A DNA stretch of 64,000 bases from Maricaulis sp. (lineage in GTDB: Bacteria; Pseudomonadota; Alphaproteobacteria; Caulobacterales; Maricaulaceae), in contig NZ_JAEPOL010000015.1 in assembly GCF_017642925.1 (NCBI RefSeq), positions 1 through 64,000 on the forward strand, in the 5' to 3' direction. The translations under genes and the position numbers were made by a program. The notes under the pieces were generated by a model. The model worked only from the letters and a program-made list of their open reading frames with translations. It was not told the origin of the DNA and ran no database searches. Position 1 is the first letter of the stretch. Every line of letters starts with the position of its first letter. Positions 52,536 through 62,303 of the stretch are shown here, piece by piece.

Positions 52536-53593
52536 TGCCAGCCGACGCGGTCGAAGATGCGCTGGGCGGTGGCGTTGTGGTCGCCCAGTTCGGAGACATT
52601 GCGGGTATCCGCGGTGAAGGGCATCACGGCGTCCAGACGCTCATTCTCCCATTCCACGCCCTCGACGACCGGGATTTCATTGGTCATCTCGGCGAACATG
52701 CGCTGGGCCTCGTCCGACAGGAAGAAGGCGATCAGTTCGCGGGCCTCGTCCGGATGCGGCGCGTTCACGGCGATGCCGGCCCCGGAAATGTTCACATGGG
52801 CGCCGGAGGTGTCCTGGTTCGGGAAGAACAGGGTGACGGCCTCGGCGGCAGCGCGATTGGCGGCCTCGCCGGAATTCTGCATCAGCAGGTAGTAGTAGTG
52901 ATTTGTAATCGCGATATCGCAATCGCCGGCGGCCACGCCGATGATCTGCGTGATGTCGCCGCCCTGGGGCGGGCGGGCCATGTTGGCGACGATGCCGGCG
53001 GCCCAGGCCTCGGCCTCCTCCTCGCCCAGGCGCGCAACCATGGAGGCGAGCAGGGACTGGTTATAGGCATTGCCGCTCTCGCGCACACAGATCCGGCCTT
53101 CCCAGCGCGGATCGGCGAGGTCCTCATAGGTGGAGACCTCGTCCGGCTGGACGCGCTGGTTCGAATAGGCCAGCACGCGGGCACGCTTGGCGATGGCGAT
53201 CCAGTAGCCGTCCGGATCGATCAGATTGTCGGCGATCTCAGGCGTGAATTCGGAAAAATCGCTCTGGGCGAACAGGCCGGCTTCCTCGGCACGGTGCAGG
53301 CGGGCGGCGTCGACCGTGATGATGACGTCGGCCGGGCTGCGCGGACCGTCGGCGCGCACGCGCTCGATCAGCTGGTCGCCGCTGGCCTCGATCAGGTTGA
53401 TCTCGATGCCGGTCTGCTCGGTGAAGGCCGCATAGATCGCCGCATCGCTGCGATAGTGGCGCGCGCTGTAGACGTTCACCACGCGCGGCGTGTCGGCCTG
53501 TTCGCTGCCGGCACCGGCGGCGGTGTCAGGCTGGGAGCAGGCCGCGGCGAGAACGCTGAGCGCGCCGGCGGCCAGGAGCTTGGCATATTTCAT
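52532..53593 (-). CDS. fbpA: Iron(III) ABC transporter substrate-binding lipoprotein (FbpA-like)
   Basis: The 353-residue protein has a lipoprotein signal peptide with lipobox LAAAC (Cys at residue 19). A ferric-binding fold follows: VNVYSARHYRSDAAIYAAFTEQTG at the start, the GYWIAIAKRARVLAYS segment, and the Tyr cluster in NHYYYLLM that binds iron in FbpA/FutA proteins. It heads the minus-strand fbpABC operon. A perfect inverted repeat upstream (53635-53653) is a candidate Fur operator. Confidence 0.93.
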   Translation of the reverse strand: MKYAKLLAAGALSVLAAACSQPDTAAGAGSEQADTPRVVNVYSARHYRSDAAIYAAFTEQTGIEINLIEASGDQLIERVRADGPRSPADVIITVDAARLHRAEEAGLFAQSDFSEFTPEIADNLIDPDGYWIAIAKRARVLAYSNQRVQPDEVSTYEDLADPRWEGRICVRESGNAYNQSLLASMVARLGEEEAEAWAAGIVANMARPPQGGDITQIIGVAAGDCDIAITNHYYYLLMQNSGEAANRAAAEAVTLFFPNQDTSGAHVNISGAGIAVNAPHPDEARELIAFFLSDEAQRMFAEMTNEIPVVEGVEWENERLDAVMPFTADTRNVSELGDHNATAQRIFDRVGWQ

Positions 53594-53634
53594 GAGTCAC
53601 CCGTTTTCCTTGCAGTCTCCGCATCCCTGCCACT

Positions 53635-53653
53635 CTTGCGAATGTTTCGCAAG
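53635..53653. promoter_or_regulatory. Fur-like palindrome upstream of fbpA
   Basis: CTTGCGAATGTTTCGCAAG is a perfect 8-bp inverted repeat with a 3-bp spacer. Its start is 42 bp from the fbpA ATG. Its size and TTGC/GCAA arms fit alphaproteobacterial Fur/Irr-type operators. No other gene nearby is a more likely target. Confidence 0.45.
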
Positions 53654-53811
53654 TTATTGCCGCAGGAAACCGGTGCGGTGGGGTGACGCAGGGGGGGATT
53701 GTCGAGCGTGTCGCGGGCAGTCCGCCTTCGCCAAAGGCTCCGGCGAGACATCCTCCGCTCGATCATGGGGTTCGGCTTGCCTAGCCGAAGCTCGCGCCAG
53801 CGAGCGTAGGA

Positions 53812-53886
53812 TGGTGGGCGATACTGGGATTGAACCAGTGACCCCCTCGGTGTGAACGAGGTGCTCTCCCGCTGAGCTAATCGCCC
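53812..53886 (-). tRNA. tRNA-Val (CAC)
   Basis: Read on the minus strand it begins GGGCGATTAGCTCAGCGGGA and ends in GTTCAATCCCAGTATCGCCC followed by A and an encoded CCA. The anticodon arm is CCTCG-TTCACAC-CGAGG, so the anticodon is CAC. Acceptor arms GGGCGAT/ATCGCCC pair fully. The D-arm and T-arm are canonical and the total with CCA is 75 nt. Confidence 0.95.
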
Positions 53887-54140
53887 GATCCATAGTCGGA
53901 GGGCGCCGTATAAGCAGGCTCTTGGCGCCGGTCAACTACATGTGGAAGTTGAAGTGCAGATCGGATACGCCGCAGGTGCGACAACTTGCCACACCGTCAT
54001 GGTCTCGTCATATGCGCCGGGCCCATATATCAGCCTGCCCCAAGCTGGGTTCGGGGCCATTGAAGGCCCGTCCTGTCAATCACTCGATTGGACACAATTC
54101 CCGGCCGAGGGAAGCTTCGGTCGACTAGGAGGTTTTGTTA

Positions 54141-54359
54141 ATGAGCAACGATCTGTGCACGCCCGAAGGCGCTCGCCGTCTCAAAGCGCGAATTGAAGCC
54201 TACTGGGCCGAGCGCGGCTATGATGTAAGTGTCGACCTCGTCGAAGCCGGCTTCATGCCGGCCATGCGCTCTGCGCGCACCGACGTCCGGTCCAACCTCG
54301 TCAACGGCATGCCGACCCGTCCGGCCAACGATACCGGTCGCGAGCGTCGCACGGCGTAA
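54141..54359 (+). CDS. Small hypothetical protein with a strong ribosome site
   Basis: The 72-residue protein starts MSNDLCTPEGARRLKARIEA. It has a perfect AGGAGG 8 bases before the ATG. It contains YWAERGYDVSVDLVEAGFMPAMRSARTDVRSNLVNGMP and an Arg-rich end. Similar short proteins with this ARTDVRSNLVNGMP pattern occur in other Caulobacterales-type genomes, to my recollection without known function. It is flanked by the tRNA on one side and the convergent phosphatase on the other (it ends one base before it). Confidence 0.75.
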   Translation: MSNDLCTPEGARRLKARIEAYWAERGYDVSVDLVEAGFMPAMRSARTDVRSNLVNGMPTRPANDTGRERRTA

Positions 54360-55058
54360 TCAGCTGGCGCGCTGCCAGATTTCGGCCAGCGCCCGCGGTA
54401 CATCGCCAAATGCATGAAGAACCCGGTCGGCTCCCAGCGAGCCGGCCGGGTTTTCGCTATAGCCATAGCTCATCACGATGACGGGCAGGCCCGCCGCCCG
54501 GGCCGAGCCGACATCCGGCGCGCTGTCGCCGATCAGGGCGGCCCGCGCAAAGTCCGCACCCAGCGAATCGCGCAGATGCGCCGCATCCGGTTTCTTCGCC
54601 GAGGTGCGCTCCGGCCCGACAATCCGCTCGAAATAATCCGCCAGCCCCAGTTCCGCGATCAGAAGATCGGACAGGACGGAGGGTTTGTTGGTACACACCG
54701 ACAGGCGCGCGCCGGCATCCTTCAGCCAGGCCAGCGTGTCCTCGACGCCGGGAAAGGCCCGGCTCTCGGCGGCGACATCGGTCTTGTAGATCTCGATGAA
54801 TTCCGCGACCAGCGCGTCGCCGTCCTGCATCTCGGCGCCGCTGCGGGCATGGGCGCGTTCCAGCAGCACGCGCGCGCCGCGGCCGACCATCGCCCGCACA
54901 TCCGCCAGCGGCACGGCCGGCAGGCCGCGCGGCACGATCACGGCATTGAGGGCGCGCACCAGATCGGGCGCCGTATCGACCAGCGTGCCGTCGAGGTCGA
55001 AGGCAATGGCGGCATTGTCGAACAGGGCGGCCTGGCCTGTCTCCAGCATGATCTGCAT
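54360..55058 (-). CDS. gph: Phosphoglycolate phosphatase-like HAD hydrolase
   Basis: The 232-residue HAD enzyme has motif I FDLDGTLVDTAPDL, motif II SVCTNKP, a Lys motif in SAKKPDAAHL, and motif IV ALIGDSAPDV. The cap is of the Gph type (helical, after LVRALNAVIV). It probably dephosphorylates 2-phosphoglycolate formed in DNA repair or by oxygenase reactions. An ATG at 55049 is a second start candidate. It diverges from glmU. Confidence 0.88.
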   Translation of the reverse strand: MQIMLETGQAALFDNAAIAFDLDGTLVDTAPDLVRALNAVIVPRGLPAVPLADVRAMVGRGARVLLERAHARSGAEMQDGDALVAEFIEIYKTDVAAESRAFPGVEDTLAWLKDAGARLSVCTNKPSVLSDLLIAELGLADYFERIVGPERTSAKKPDAAHLRDSLGADFARAALIGDSAPDVGSARAAGLPVIVMSYGYSENPAGSLGADRVLHAFGDVPRALAEIWQRAS

Positions 55059-55160
55059 CCTTCTGCCCCTCACGGGCTCGCAAGCATGGTTACGTGCCCC
55101 GGCCCGATAGGCTATAGCGCCTGACAGACACAGGTGCAGATTCTCGCGACAGGACGGTCC

Positions 55161-56516
55161 ATGTCTCATTCCCGTGCCGCCATCATTCTCGCTGCCGGTC
55201 AGGGCACGCGGATGAAGTCCAAGACGGTCAAGGTGCTCCACAGTGTCGGCGGACGGCCGATGCTGGACTGGTCGGTCGACCTGGCGCGCAAGAGCGGGGC
55301 GGACCGGATCGTCACGGTTTATGGCGCGCATTCCCCGGCCGTGAAGACCGCCGCCGAGGCGCTGGGCACCCAGACCGCGCTGCAGGATCCGCCCAAGGGC
55401 ACCGGCCACGCCGTGCTGGCCGCGCGCGAGGCGCTGGCGGATGTCGAGGGCGCGGCGATCGTGCTCTATGCCGACACGCCGCTGATAACGCCGCAAACCG
55501 TGGCGAAGGTCTTTGCAGCGCTGGAAGGCGGGGCCTCGGTCGCCGTGCTCGGCTTCGAGCCGGAGGACCCGGCCGCCTATGGACGCCTGATCACGGATGG
55601 CGAAGGCAATCTCGACCGCATCGTCGAATACAAGGATGCCAGCGAGGCCGAACGTGCCGTGCGCCTGGTCAATTCCGGCGTGCTGGCCGCCCCGGCGCCG
55701 CTGCTGCTGGAATTGCTGGGCGAGGTCGGCAACGACAATGCGAATGGCGAATACTATCTCACCGACGTGGTGGGCCTGGCCCGCGGGCGCGGGCTGAAAG
55801 CCGTCGTGGTGAAGGCCGAAGCGGGCGAAGTGCTGGGCGTGAATTCGCGGGGCGACCTGGCCGAGGCCGAGGCGGCCTTCCAGGCCCGCATGCGCAAACA
55901 GGCCATGGCGGACGGGGTGACGCTGGTCGCGCCGGAAACGGTCTTCTTCTCCCACGACACGCAGATTGCCCGCGATGTGATCATCGAACCGAATGTCGTG
56001 TTCGGACCCGGTGTGACGATCGGCGAGGACGCCGTGATCCATGCCTTCTCGCATCTGGAAGGGGCCAGCGTGGCGCAGGGCGCCAGCGTCGGCCCCTATG
56101 CCCGTCTGCGCCCGGGCGCCGAGCTGGGGGCCGGGGCCAAGGTCGGCAATTTCGTGGAAGTGAAAAAGTCGCAGCTGGGCGAGGGCGCCAAGGTCTCGCA
56201 TCTCACCTATATCGGGGATGCGAGCATCGGCGCGAACGCCAATATCGGAGCGGGCACGATCACCTGCAATTACGACGGATACGACAAGCACCGCACCGTG
56301 GTGGGCGAGGGCGCCTTTATCGGCTCCAATACCTGCCTGGTGGCGCCCGTGACCGTCGGTGCCGGCGCCTTCACGGGCACCGGAACCATCGTGACCGAGA
56401 ATGTGGAGGCGGATGCGCTGGCCCTTGCGCGCACGCCGATGACCACCAAATCCGGGTGGGCGGCCCGCTTCCGCGCCGCCAAGGAAGCCCGCAAGGCCAA
56501 GAAGGAGAGCCTGTGA
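55161..56516 (+). CDS. glmU: Bifunctional UDP-GlcNAc pyrophosphorylase/GlcN-1-P acetyltransferase
   Basis: The 451-residue enzyme makes UDP-N-acetylglucosamine for peptidoglycan and lipopolysaccharide. The N-terminal nucleotidyltransferase has IILAAGQGTRMKS, PKGTGHAVLAAREAL and VLYADTPLI. The C-terminal left-handed beta-helix has the hexapeptide repeats and GAGTITCNYDGYDKHRT. Start chosen at ATG 55161 with ACAGGACGG upstream. Its stop overlaps gabD as TGATG. Confidence 0.95.
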   Translation: MSHSRAAIILAAGQGTRMKSKTVKVLHSVGGRPMLDWSVDLARKSGADRIVTVYGAHSPAVKTAAEALGTQTALQDPPKGTGHAVLAAREALADVEGAAIVLYADTPLITPQTVAKVFAALEGGASVAVLGFEPEDPAAYGRLITDGEGNLDRIVEYKDASEAERAVRLVNSGVLAAPAPLLLELLGEVGNDNANGEYYLTDVVGLARGRGLKAVVVKAEAGEVLGVNSRGDLAEAEAAFQARMRKQAMADGVTLVAPETVFFSHDTQIARDVIIEPNVVFGPGVTIGEDAVIHAFSHLEGASVAQGASVGPYARLRPGAELGAGAKVGNFVEVKKSQLGEGAKVSHLTYIGDASIGANANIGAGTITCNYDGYDKHRTVVGEGAFIGSNTCLVAPVTVGAGAFTGTGTIVTENVEADALALARTPMTTKSGWAARFRAAKEARKAKKESL

Positions 56517-58003
56517 TGACCGTACTCGACCGCCCCGAAACCGTCTCGGACCGCCTGACGGACAAGAGCCTCTTCCGCACCGAGAGCTTTATCGGCGGTG
56601 AGTGGGTGGCCGGTTCGGCCGTCTTCGAAGTCACCAACCCGGCGAACAACCAGGTCATCGCGACCGTTGGCGATGTCGGCGAGGCCGGTGCCCGCCAGGC
56701 GGTCGCCAAGGCTGCGGAAGCCTTCGAGACCTGGAAGAAGGTCTCGCCCTTCGAGCGCGCCAAACTGCTGATGAAATGGCACGATCTCATCCTCGCCAAC
56801 CAGTCCGACCTGGCCAAGCTGATCACGCTGGAAATGGGCAAGACCTATCGCGAGGCGATGGGCGAGGTGGTGTATGGCGCCGGTTTCATCGAATGGTCGG
56901 CCGAAGAGGCCAAGCGCGTCCATGGTGAAACACTCGCCACGCCTTTCCCGGGCTCGCGCGGCTGGACGATCCGCCAGCCCGTCGGCGTGGTCGGCTGTAT
57001 CACGCCGTGGAATTTCCCCAATGCGATGATCACCCGCAAGTGTGCGCCCGCCCTGGCGGCCGGCTGCACCATGGTGATCAAGCCCGCCCCGGAAACGCCG
57101 CTCTCCGCGCTCGCCCTGGCCGAGCTGGCCAAGCGCGCGGGCATCCCCGACGGCGTGTTCAACGTGGTGTGCGGCGACGCCCAGAAGATCGGCCCGGTGC
57201 TGACCGGTTCGCCCGAAGTGCGCATGATCGGTTTCACCGGCTCGACCCAGGTCGGCAAGCTGCTGATGCGCCAGGCCGCTGACGGCGTGAAGCGTGTCGC
57301 GCTGGAACTGGGCGGCAATGCGCCCTTCATCGTGATGGACGATGCCGATATCGAGAAGGCCGCCGACGGCGTGATCGCCTCGAAATTCCGCGTTTCCGGC
57401 CAGACCTGTGTCTCGGCCAACCGGATCATCGCCCAGCCGGCGATTGCCGACAAACTCGTCGCGGCGCTGGAAGCGCGCGTGTCCAAGCTCAAGGCCGGTG
57501 ACGGTTTTGCCGAGGACAGCGATCTGGGCCCGCTCGTGCACATGGAAGCGGTGACCCGCGTCGACAAGCTGGTGCAGCAGGCCCGCGAGGCCGGTGCCCG
57601 CATCGTCACCGGCGGCAAGCGTCTGGACGGCGAGCTGGGCGGGGCTTTCTATGCGCCGACCCTGATCGATGGCGGCGATCCGAAAATGGATGTCGCCTGC
57701 AACGAGATCTTCGGCCCTGTCGCCTCGATCTACCGCGTCGAGAGCGAGGCCGACATCATCAAGCTGGCTAATGACACGCCCTACGGGCTGGCGGCCTATA
57801 TCTACACCCAGGACGTCAACCGCGTGCACCGGCTTACCGAGGGCATCGAGTACGGCATGATCGGCGTCAATGCGCCGATGGTCGGCGCTGCCTCCACCCC
57901 GTTCGGCGGGGTGAAGGAAAGCGGCATCGGCCGCGAAGGCGGCAAGTGGGGCGTGGAAGAGTTCACCGAGCTGAAATACGTGCTGCTCGGCGGGGTTGGC
58001 TGA
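56516..58003 (+). CDS. gabD: Succinate-semialdehyde dehydrogenase-type NAD(P)+ aldehyde dehydrogenase
   Basis: The 495-residue aldehyde dehydrogenase shows ELGGNAPFIV with the catalytic Glu and SGQTCVSANR with the catalytic Cys. PWNFP and FGPVASIYRV are also present, and the sequence is closest to GabD. It oxidises succinate semialdehyde to succinate. Why it is coupled to glmU and rpiA is not clear; its start overlaps the glmU stop by one base and its stop overlaps the rpiA start by one base. Confidence 0.92.
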   Translation: MTVLDRPETVSDRLTDKSLFRTESFIGGEWVAGSAVFEVTNPANNQVIATVGDVGEAGARQAVAKAAEAFETWKKVSPFERAKLLMKWHDLILANQSDLAKLITLEMGKTYREAMGEVVYGAGFIEWSAEEAKRVHGETLATPFPGSRGWTIRQPVGVVGCITPWNFPNAMITRKCAPALAAGCTMVIKPAPETPLSALALAELAKRAGIPDGVFNVVCGDAQKIGPVLTGSPEVRMIGFTGSTQVGKLLMRQAADGVKRVALELGGNAPFIVMDDADIEKAADGVIASKFRVSGQTCVSANRIIAQPAIADKLVAALEARVSKLKAGDGFAEDSDLGPLVHMEAVTRVDKLVQQAREAGARIVTGGKRLDGELGGAFYAPTLIDGGDPKMDVACNEIFGPVASIYRVESEADIIKLANDTPYGLAAYIYTQDVNRVHRLTEGIEYGMIGVNAPMVGAASTPFGGVKESGIGREGGKWGVEEFTELKYVLLGGVG

Positions 58004-58704
58004 TGGGCGCAGAACGCCAGAAGGCCCATGCCGCGGCGGCGGCGCTGGGTTATGTCGAGAGCGGCATGACGCTGGGGCTGGGCTCCGGCTCGACGGCGGA
58101 GATTTTCCTGCGCCTGCTGGGCGAGCGCATCAAGGACGGGCTCGATGTGCGCGGCGTGCCGACTTCGCAGCGCACCGCCGAGGTCGCCCGCGAGAACGGT
58201 GTGCCGCTGATCGAGGTCGATCATGTCGACCATCTCGCCGTCACCATTGACGGGGCCGACGAGGTCGACGGACGCTTCCAGCTGATCAAGGGCGGCGGCG
58301 CCTGCCTCTTGCGCGAGAAGATCATCGCCCATGCCTCCGATCTGATGGTGGTCATGGTCGACGAGAGCAAGCTGGTCGACACGCTGGGCAAATTCCCGCT
58401 GCCGGTCGAGGTCGATCCGTTCGGCTTCTCGCTGACCGCCAAGCAGATCTATGACGCGCTGAAAAAGGCCGGTGTGAACGCGCCGGATGTGCAATTGCGC
58501 CGCAAGGGGGACGGTCTGGCCCCTTTGATCACGGATGGCGGTCACTACATTCTCGACTGCGCCTGCGGCGCCATTCCCGACGCGGCCCTGGCCGACCGGT
58601 ATCTCAAGGAGATCCCCGGCGTCGTCGAGCACGGTCTCTTCCTGGGCCTCGCCCGGGTGGTGATCGTCGGCGAGGACAGCGAAGCGCGGGTGATGGAGCT
58701 GTAG
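58003..58704 (+). CDS. rpiA: Ribose-5-phosphate isomerase A
   Basis: The 233-residue isomerase has GLGSGSTAEIFLRLLGE, the IDGADEVD motif and KGGGACLLREKI, all diagnostic for RpiA. It interconverts ribulose 5-phosphate and ribose 5-phosphate in the pentose phosphate pathway. It is the third gene in the overlapped glmU-gabD-rpiA set. A family A repeat follows. Confidence 0.95.
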   Translation: MGAERQKAHAAAAALGYVESGMTLGLGSGSTAEIFLRLLGERIKDGLDVRGVPTSQRTAEVARENGVPLIEVDHVDHLAVTIDGADEVDGRFQLIKGGGACLLREKIIAHASDLMVVMVDESKLVDTLGKFPLPVEVDPFGFSLTAKQIYDALKKAGVNAPDVQLRRKGDGLAPLITDGGHYILDCACGAIPDAALADRYLKEIPGVVEHGLFLGLARVVIVGEDSEARVMEL

Positions 58705-58721
58705 GTCATCCATTGATGCGT

Positions 58722-58888
58722 TGTCATCCCGGCCGAATGCCCCGCGAAAGCGGGGCGCAGAGCCGGGACCCATACGCATCGATGCTGGCCGGAAGCAGGC
58801 TCGGCTTTGGCGAAAGGCGGTTTCACACCGGGATTATGGGTCCCGGATCTACGCCCGGCTCAAGGCCGGGCATGCGTCCGGGATGACA
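58722..58888. repeat. Palindromic intergenic repeat (family A)
   Basis: The 167-bp element starts TGTCATCCCGG and ends CCGGGATGACA, with inner arms GCCCCGCGAAAGCGGGGC and GCCCGGCTCAAGGCCGGGC. It lies between rpiA and the glutathione reductase gene, so the family is not specific to the GTA region. Confidence 0.75.
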
Positions 58889-58977
58889 GACATTGTCGGT
58901 CGTCAAACAGACGGCCGCAGACACAACAGATCGGGGCACAGCGCCCCGGATGGACAGCAAGACAAGGGCGCTGACCC

Positions 58978-60366
58978 ATGAGCCAATACGACTACGATCT
59001 TTTTGTCATCGGTGCCGGGTCCGGCGGGGTGCGTGCGGCGCGGATGGCCAAGCAGCATGGTGCCGGCAAGGTGGCGATTGCCGAGGAGTACCGGTTCGGC
59101 GGAACCTGCGTGATCCGCGGCTGTGTGCCCAAGAAACTCCTGGTCTATGCCAGCGAGTTCTCCAAGACGTTCAAACTGGCCGAGGGCTATGGCTGGACGG
59201 TCGGCGAGACCGAATTCAGCTGGCAAAAGCTGATCGCGGCCAAGGACAACGAGATCGACCGCCTGTCGGGCATCTATGAGCGCAATCTCAACAATTCCGG
59301 CGTCGACACGATCGAGGACCGGGCCGTGCTGGAAGATGCGCACACGATCCGCCTGATCAAGTCGGATCGCACGGTGACCGCCGACAAGATCCTGATCGCG
59401 GTCGGCGGCACGCCCTTCGTGCCGGATATCGAGGGCGCCGAGCTGGGCATTACCTCCAACGAGGCCTTCCATCTGGAAGAATTGCCCAAGCATGTCGTGA
59501 TCGCCGGCGGCGGCTATATCGCCTGCGAGTTCGCCCAGATCTTCGCCGGGCTGGGATCGGAGGTCTGCCAGGTCTATCGCGGCGAGACCGTGCTGCGCGG
59601 GTTTGACGACGATATCCGCTCCACCGTGCACGAGGAGCTGGTGCGGTCGGGCGTGCGGGTTGTCACCCATACCGTCTTCGAAAAGATCGAACAGCTCGAG
59701 GATGGCCGCAAGCGGGTGCATCTCGACAATGGCCATCACGTGGACACCGATGTCGTGATGTATGCCATAGGCCGCAATCCGTACGTCGCCGATCTGGGCC
59801 TGGACAAGGCCGGGGTGGAGCTTGACGAGGCGGGGGCCATCAAGGTGGATGCGTATTCAAAGACCTCGGCCGACAATATCTATGCCGTGGGCGATGTGAC
59901 CAACCGGGTCAATCTGACGCCGGTGGCGATCCGCGAGGGCGCCGCCTTCGCCCAGACCGTGTTCGGTGGCCAGCCGCTGGCCTATGATCATGACGATATC
60001 GCCTCGGCCGTGTTCACCCAGCCGCCGGTCGGATCGGTCGGCCTGTCCGAGGCGCTGGCCCGGAAAAGCTTCGACAAGGTCGATATTTACAAGACGTCCT
60101 TCCGCCCCATGAAAGCGTCTTTCTCCAACGACGCTTCCCGCATGATGATGAAACTTGTCGTCGACGGGGAGACAGACCGGGTGTTGGGCGTGCATATTGT
60201 CGGGCCGGATGCGCCAGAGATGATCCAGCTGGCCGGTATCGCCGTGAAGGCGAAGCTGACCAAGGCGCAATTCGATGCCGCCTGTGCGGTGCATCCGACA
60301 AGTGCCGAAGAACTGGTGACCATGAAGGAGAAGTGGACACCGCCCGAGTTGAAAGCAGCTGAGTGA
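58978..60366 (+). CDS. gor: Glutathione-disulfide reductase
   Basis: The 462-residue flavoprotein has the FAD motif [14 protein letters not shown] and redox Cys C44 and C49 in [13 protein letters not shown]. The NADPH region is [20 protein letters not shown]. The C-terminal interface contains [10 protein letters not shown]. It keeps glutathione reduced. It starts at ATG after GGGCGCTGACCC and ends 1 nt before the DAHP synthase gene. Confidence 0.95.
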   Translation: MSQYDYDLFVIGAGSGGVRAARMAKQHGAGKVAIAEEYRFGGTCVIRGCVPKKLLVYASEFSKTFKLAEGYGWTVGETEFSWQKLIAAKDNEIDRLSGIYERNLNNSGVDTIEDRAVLEDAHTIRLIKSDRTVTADKILIAVGGTPFVPDIEGAELGITSNEAFHLEELPKHVVIAGGGYIACEFAQIFAGLGSEVCQVYRGETVLRGFDDDIRSTVHEELVRSGVRVVTHTVFEKIEQLEDGRKRVHLDNGHHVDTDVVMYAIGRNPYVADLGLDKAGVELDEAGAIKVDAYSKTSADNIYAVGDVTNRVNLTPVAIREGAAFAQTVFGGQPLAYDHDDIASAVFTQPPVGSVGLSEALARKSFDKVDIYKTSFRPMKASFSNDASRMMMKLVVDGETDRVLGVHIVGPDAPEMIQLAGIAVKAKLTKAQFDAACAVHPTSAEELVTMKEKWTPPELKAAE

Positions 60367-60367
60367 T

Positions 60368-61735
60368 ATGACCTGGTCTCCGAAATCCTGGCGGGACTTC
60401 CCCGTCAAGCAAATGCCGACCTACAAGGATGAAGCCGCCCTGGCCGGCGTGATCGACGAGCTTTCCGCCCGTCCCGCGCTCGTCTTTGCCGGCGAGGCCC
60501 GCAAGCTGCGGCGCCAGCTGGCCGATGTGTCGGCCGGCAATGCCTTCCTCCTGCAGGGCGGCGATTGCGCGGAAAGCTTCACCGAATTCTCCACCGAAGG
60601 CGTGCGCGACACCTTCCGCGTCCTGCTGCAGATGGCGGTGGTGCTCACCTTTGCCGCCTCCAAGCCGGTGGTGAAGGTCGGCCGCATGGCGGGGCAGTTT
60701 GCCAAGCCGCGCTCCTCCGATACCGAGACGATCGACGGGGTCACCCTGCCCAGCTATCGCGGCGACAGCGTCAACGGTGTGGACTTCACGGCCGAGGCCC
60801 GCGAGCCGGACCCCAAGCGCCTGATCCGCGCCTACGACCAGTCGGCCTCGACGCTGAACCTGCTGCGTGCCTTTGCGTCCGGCGGTTATGCCGACCTGCA
60901 CAATGTCCACCAGTGGACCCAGGATTTCGTCAAGGACAGCCCGGCGGCGGAACGCTATGCGGAGACGGCGGTGCGGATTTCCGAGGCGCTGGACTTCATG
61001 AAGGCCTGCGGCATCGGCCGGGATTCCACCCCGTCGCTGGAGGCCGTCGACTTCTTCACCAGCCACGAGGCCCTGCACCTGCCCTTCGAGGAGGCGCTGA
61101 CGCGTCGCGACCCGAATACCGGGCAGTGGTATGCGACCTCCGCCCACATGATCTGGGTCGGCGAGCGCACCCGCCAGCTCGACGGGGCGCATCTGGAATA
61201 TGCCCGCGGCATCGCCAATCCGGTCGGTGTGAAGTGCGGTCCCACCATGACGGCGGACGAGCTCCTGCCGCTGATCGACACCATCAATCCGGACAATGAG
61301 GCCGGCCGCCTGGTGCTGATCGTGCGCATGGGCGCCGACAATGTCGGCAACAACCTGCCGGCGCTGGCGCGGGCGGTGACTGAGGCCGGCCGCAAGGTCG
61401 TCTGGTCGTCCGATCCGATGCACGGCAATACCGTCAAGGCGTCCAGCGGCTACAAGACGCGGAATTTCGACCGCATCCTGACCGAGCTGGAAAGCTTCAT
61501 GGACGTGCTCTACTCCGAGGGCGCCTATCCGGGCGGTGTGCATTTCGAGATGACCGGCCGCGACGTGACCGAATGCACCGGCGGTGCGAAACCGGTCACC
61601 GAGGCCGATCTGGCGGCGCGCTATCACACCCAGTGCGATCCCCGCCTCAATGCCGACCAGGCGCTCGACATGGCCTTCCGCATCGCGGAATCGCTCAAGC
61701 GCGTGCGCAACAATAATTCCGCTGCTGCGGCCTGA
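60368..61735 (+). CDS. Class II 3-deoxy-7-phosphoheptulonate synthase
   Basis: The 455-residue enzyme makes DAHP from PEP and erythrose 4-phosphate, the first step in aromatic amino acid synthesis. [46 protein letters not shown], and the late [12 protein letters not shown] and [15 protein letters not shown] are marks of the plant-like class II type. It starts one base after the gor stop and ends before a terminator. The pair gor-DAHPS is likely co-transcribed. Confidence 0.95.
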   Translation: MTWSPKSWRDFPVKQMPTYKDEAALAGVIDELSARPALVFAGEARKLRRQLADVSAGNAFLLQGGDCAESFTEFSTEGVRDTFRVLLQMAVVLTFAASKPVVKVGRMAGQFAKPRSSDTETIDGVTLPSYRGDSVNGVDFTAEAREPDPKRLIRAYDQSASTLNLLRAFASGGYADLHNVHQWTQDFVKDSPAAERYAETAVRISEALDFMKACGIGRDSTPSLEAVDFFTSHEALHLPFEEALTRRDPNTGQWYATSAHMIWVGERTRQLDGAHLEYARGIANPVGVKCGPTMTADELLPLIDTINPDNEAGRLVLIVRMGADNVGNNLPALARAVTEAGRKVVWSSDPMHGNTVKASSGYKTRNFDRILTELESFMDVLYSEGAYPGGVHFEMTGRDVTECTGGAKPVTEADLAARYHTQCDPRLNADQALDMAFRIAESLKRVRNNNSAAAA

Positions 61736-61763
61736 CAGGCGCGTTGACAGCGAAACGAACACA

Positions 61764-61792
61764 GGCGGGGCCTCCGGGCTCCGCCTTTTTTC
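61764..61792 (+). terminator. Rho-independent terminator after DAHP synthase
   Basis: The stem GGCGGGGCC/GGCTCCGCC with a TCCG loop is followed by TTTTTTC. It lies 28 bp after the stop codon at 61735. Confidence 0.8.
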
Positions 61793-61811
61793 TTCCCGCC
61801 TCTCACCCCTC

Positions 61812-61917
61812 CGTCATCCCACGGTGCCCGCAGGGCATCCGGGGGACCTGCGCTCACCTGTCGGCAGGATGGCTGAGGTCCCCCGGATCGCTGCTGCGCA
61901 CCGACCGTGGGATGACG
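61812..61917. repeat. Palindromic intergenic repeat (CGTCATCCCACGGT type)
   Basis: The ends CGTCATCCCACGGT and ACCGTGGGATGACG are inverted complements, with an inner GGGGGACC/GGTCCCCC pair. It is another family, distinct from the TGTCATCCCGG elements. It fills most of the 301-bp gap between DAHP synthase and HU. No gene is seen in it. Confidence 0.75.
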
Positions 61918-61973
61918 GTGTTCAAGGAAACCGGGTAGGCCAGCTTCTCGCTCTTGATGGACTCCTCCGCCCA

Positions 61974-62010
61974 AAGAAAAACGCCGCCCGGATGGCTCCG
62001 GGCGGCGTTC
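61974..62010 (-). terminator. Rho-independent terminator after the HU gene
   Basis: On the minus strand the stem ACGCCGCCCGGA/TCCGGGCGGCGT with a GCCA loop is followed by TTTTTCTTT. It lies just downstream of the HU gene ending at 62037. Confidence 0.9.
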
Positions 62011-62036
62011 GTGTAATCAGAACCCGTTTGGACTGA

Positions 62037-62303
62037 TTAGATGTCCTTCAGGGCAGCAGCCGGACGGAAAGCCGCCTGGGTGCGAGCCTTGGACATCATT
62101 TTTTCGCCAGTGCGCGGATTGCGGACTTCGCGGGCTTCGCGGTGCTTGGCGTAGAAGGTGCCGAAGCCAGCGAGCTGAACGCTGTCATTGCCCTTGACCG
62201 AAGCGATGACGGCTTCGATTGCGGCGTCGACCGCATCGCCCGCTTGAGCGCGGGACAGGCCGGTCTTGTCGCTGACGGCTTTGGCGAGATCAGACTTGTT
62301 CAT
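62037..62303 (-). CDS. HU family DNA-binding protein
   Basis: The 88-residue histone-like protein has MNKSDLAKAVSDKTGLSRAQAGDAVDAAIEAV as the dimer helices, and the VQLAGFGTFYAKHREAREVRNPRTGEKM DNA-arm with the conserved NPRTGE. HU bends and compacts DNA. It ends in a strong terminator, as for a highly expressed monocistronic gene. Confidence 0.95.
   Translation of the reverse strand: MNKSDLAKAVSDKTGLSRAQAGDAVDAAIEAVIASVKGNDSVQLAGFGTFYAKHREAREVRNPRTGEKMMSKARTQAAFRPAAALKDI

Noticed and set aside
53887..54140. Possible non-coding RNA between tRNA-Val and the small protein gene
   Set aside because: I see only scattered short palindromes and no conserved RNA signature; nothing supports a specific call.
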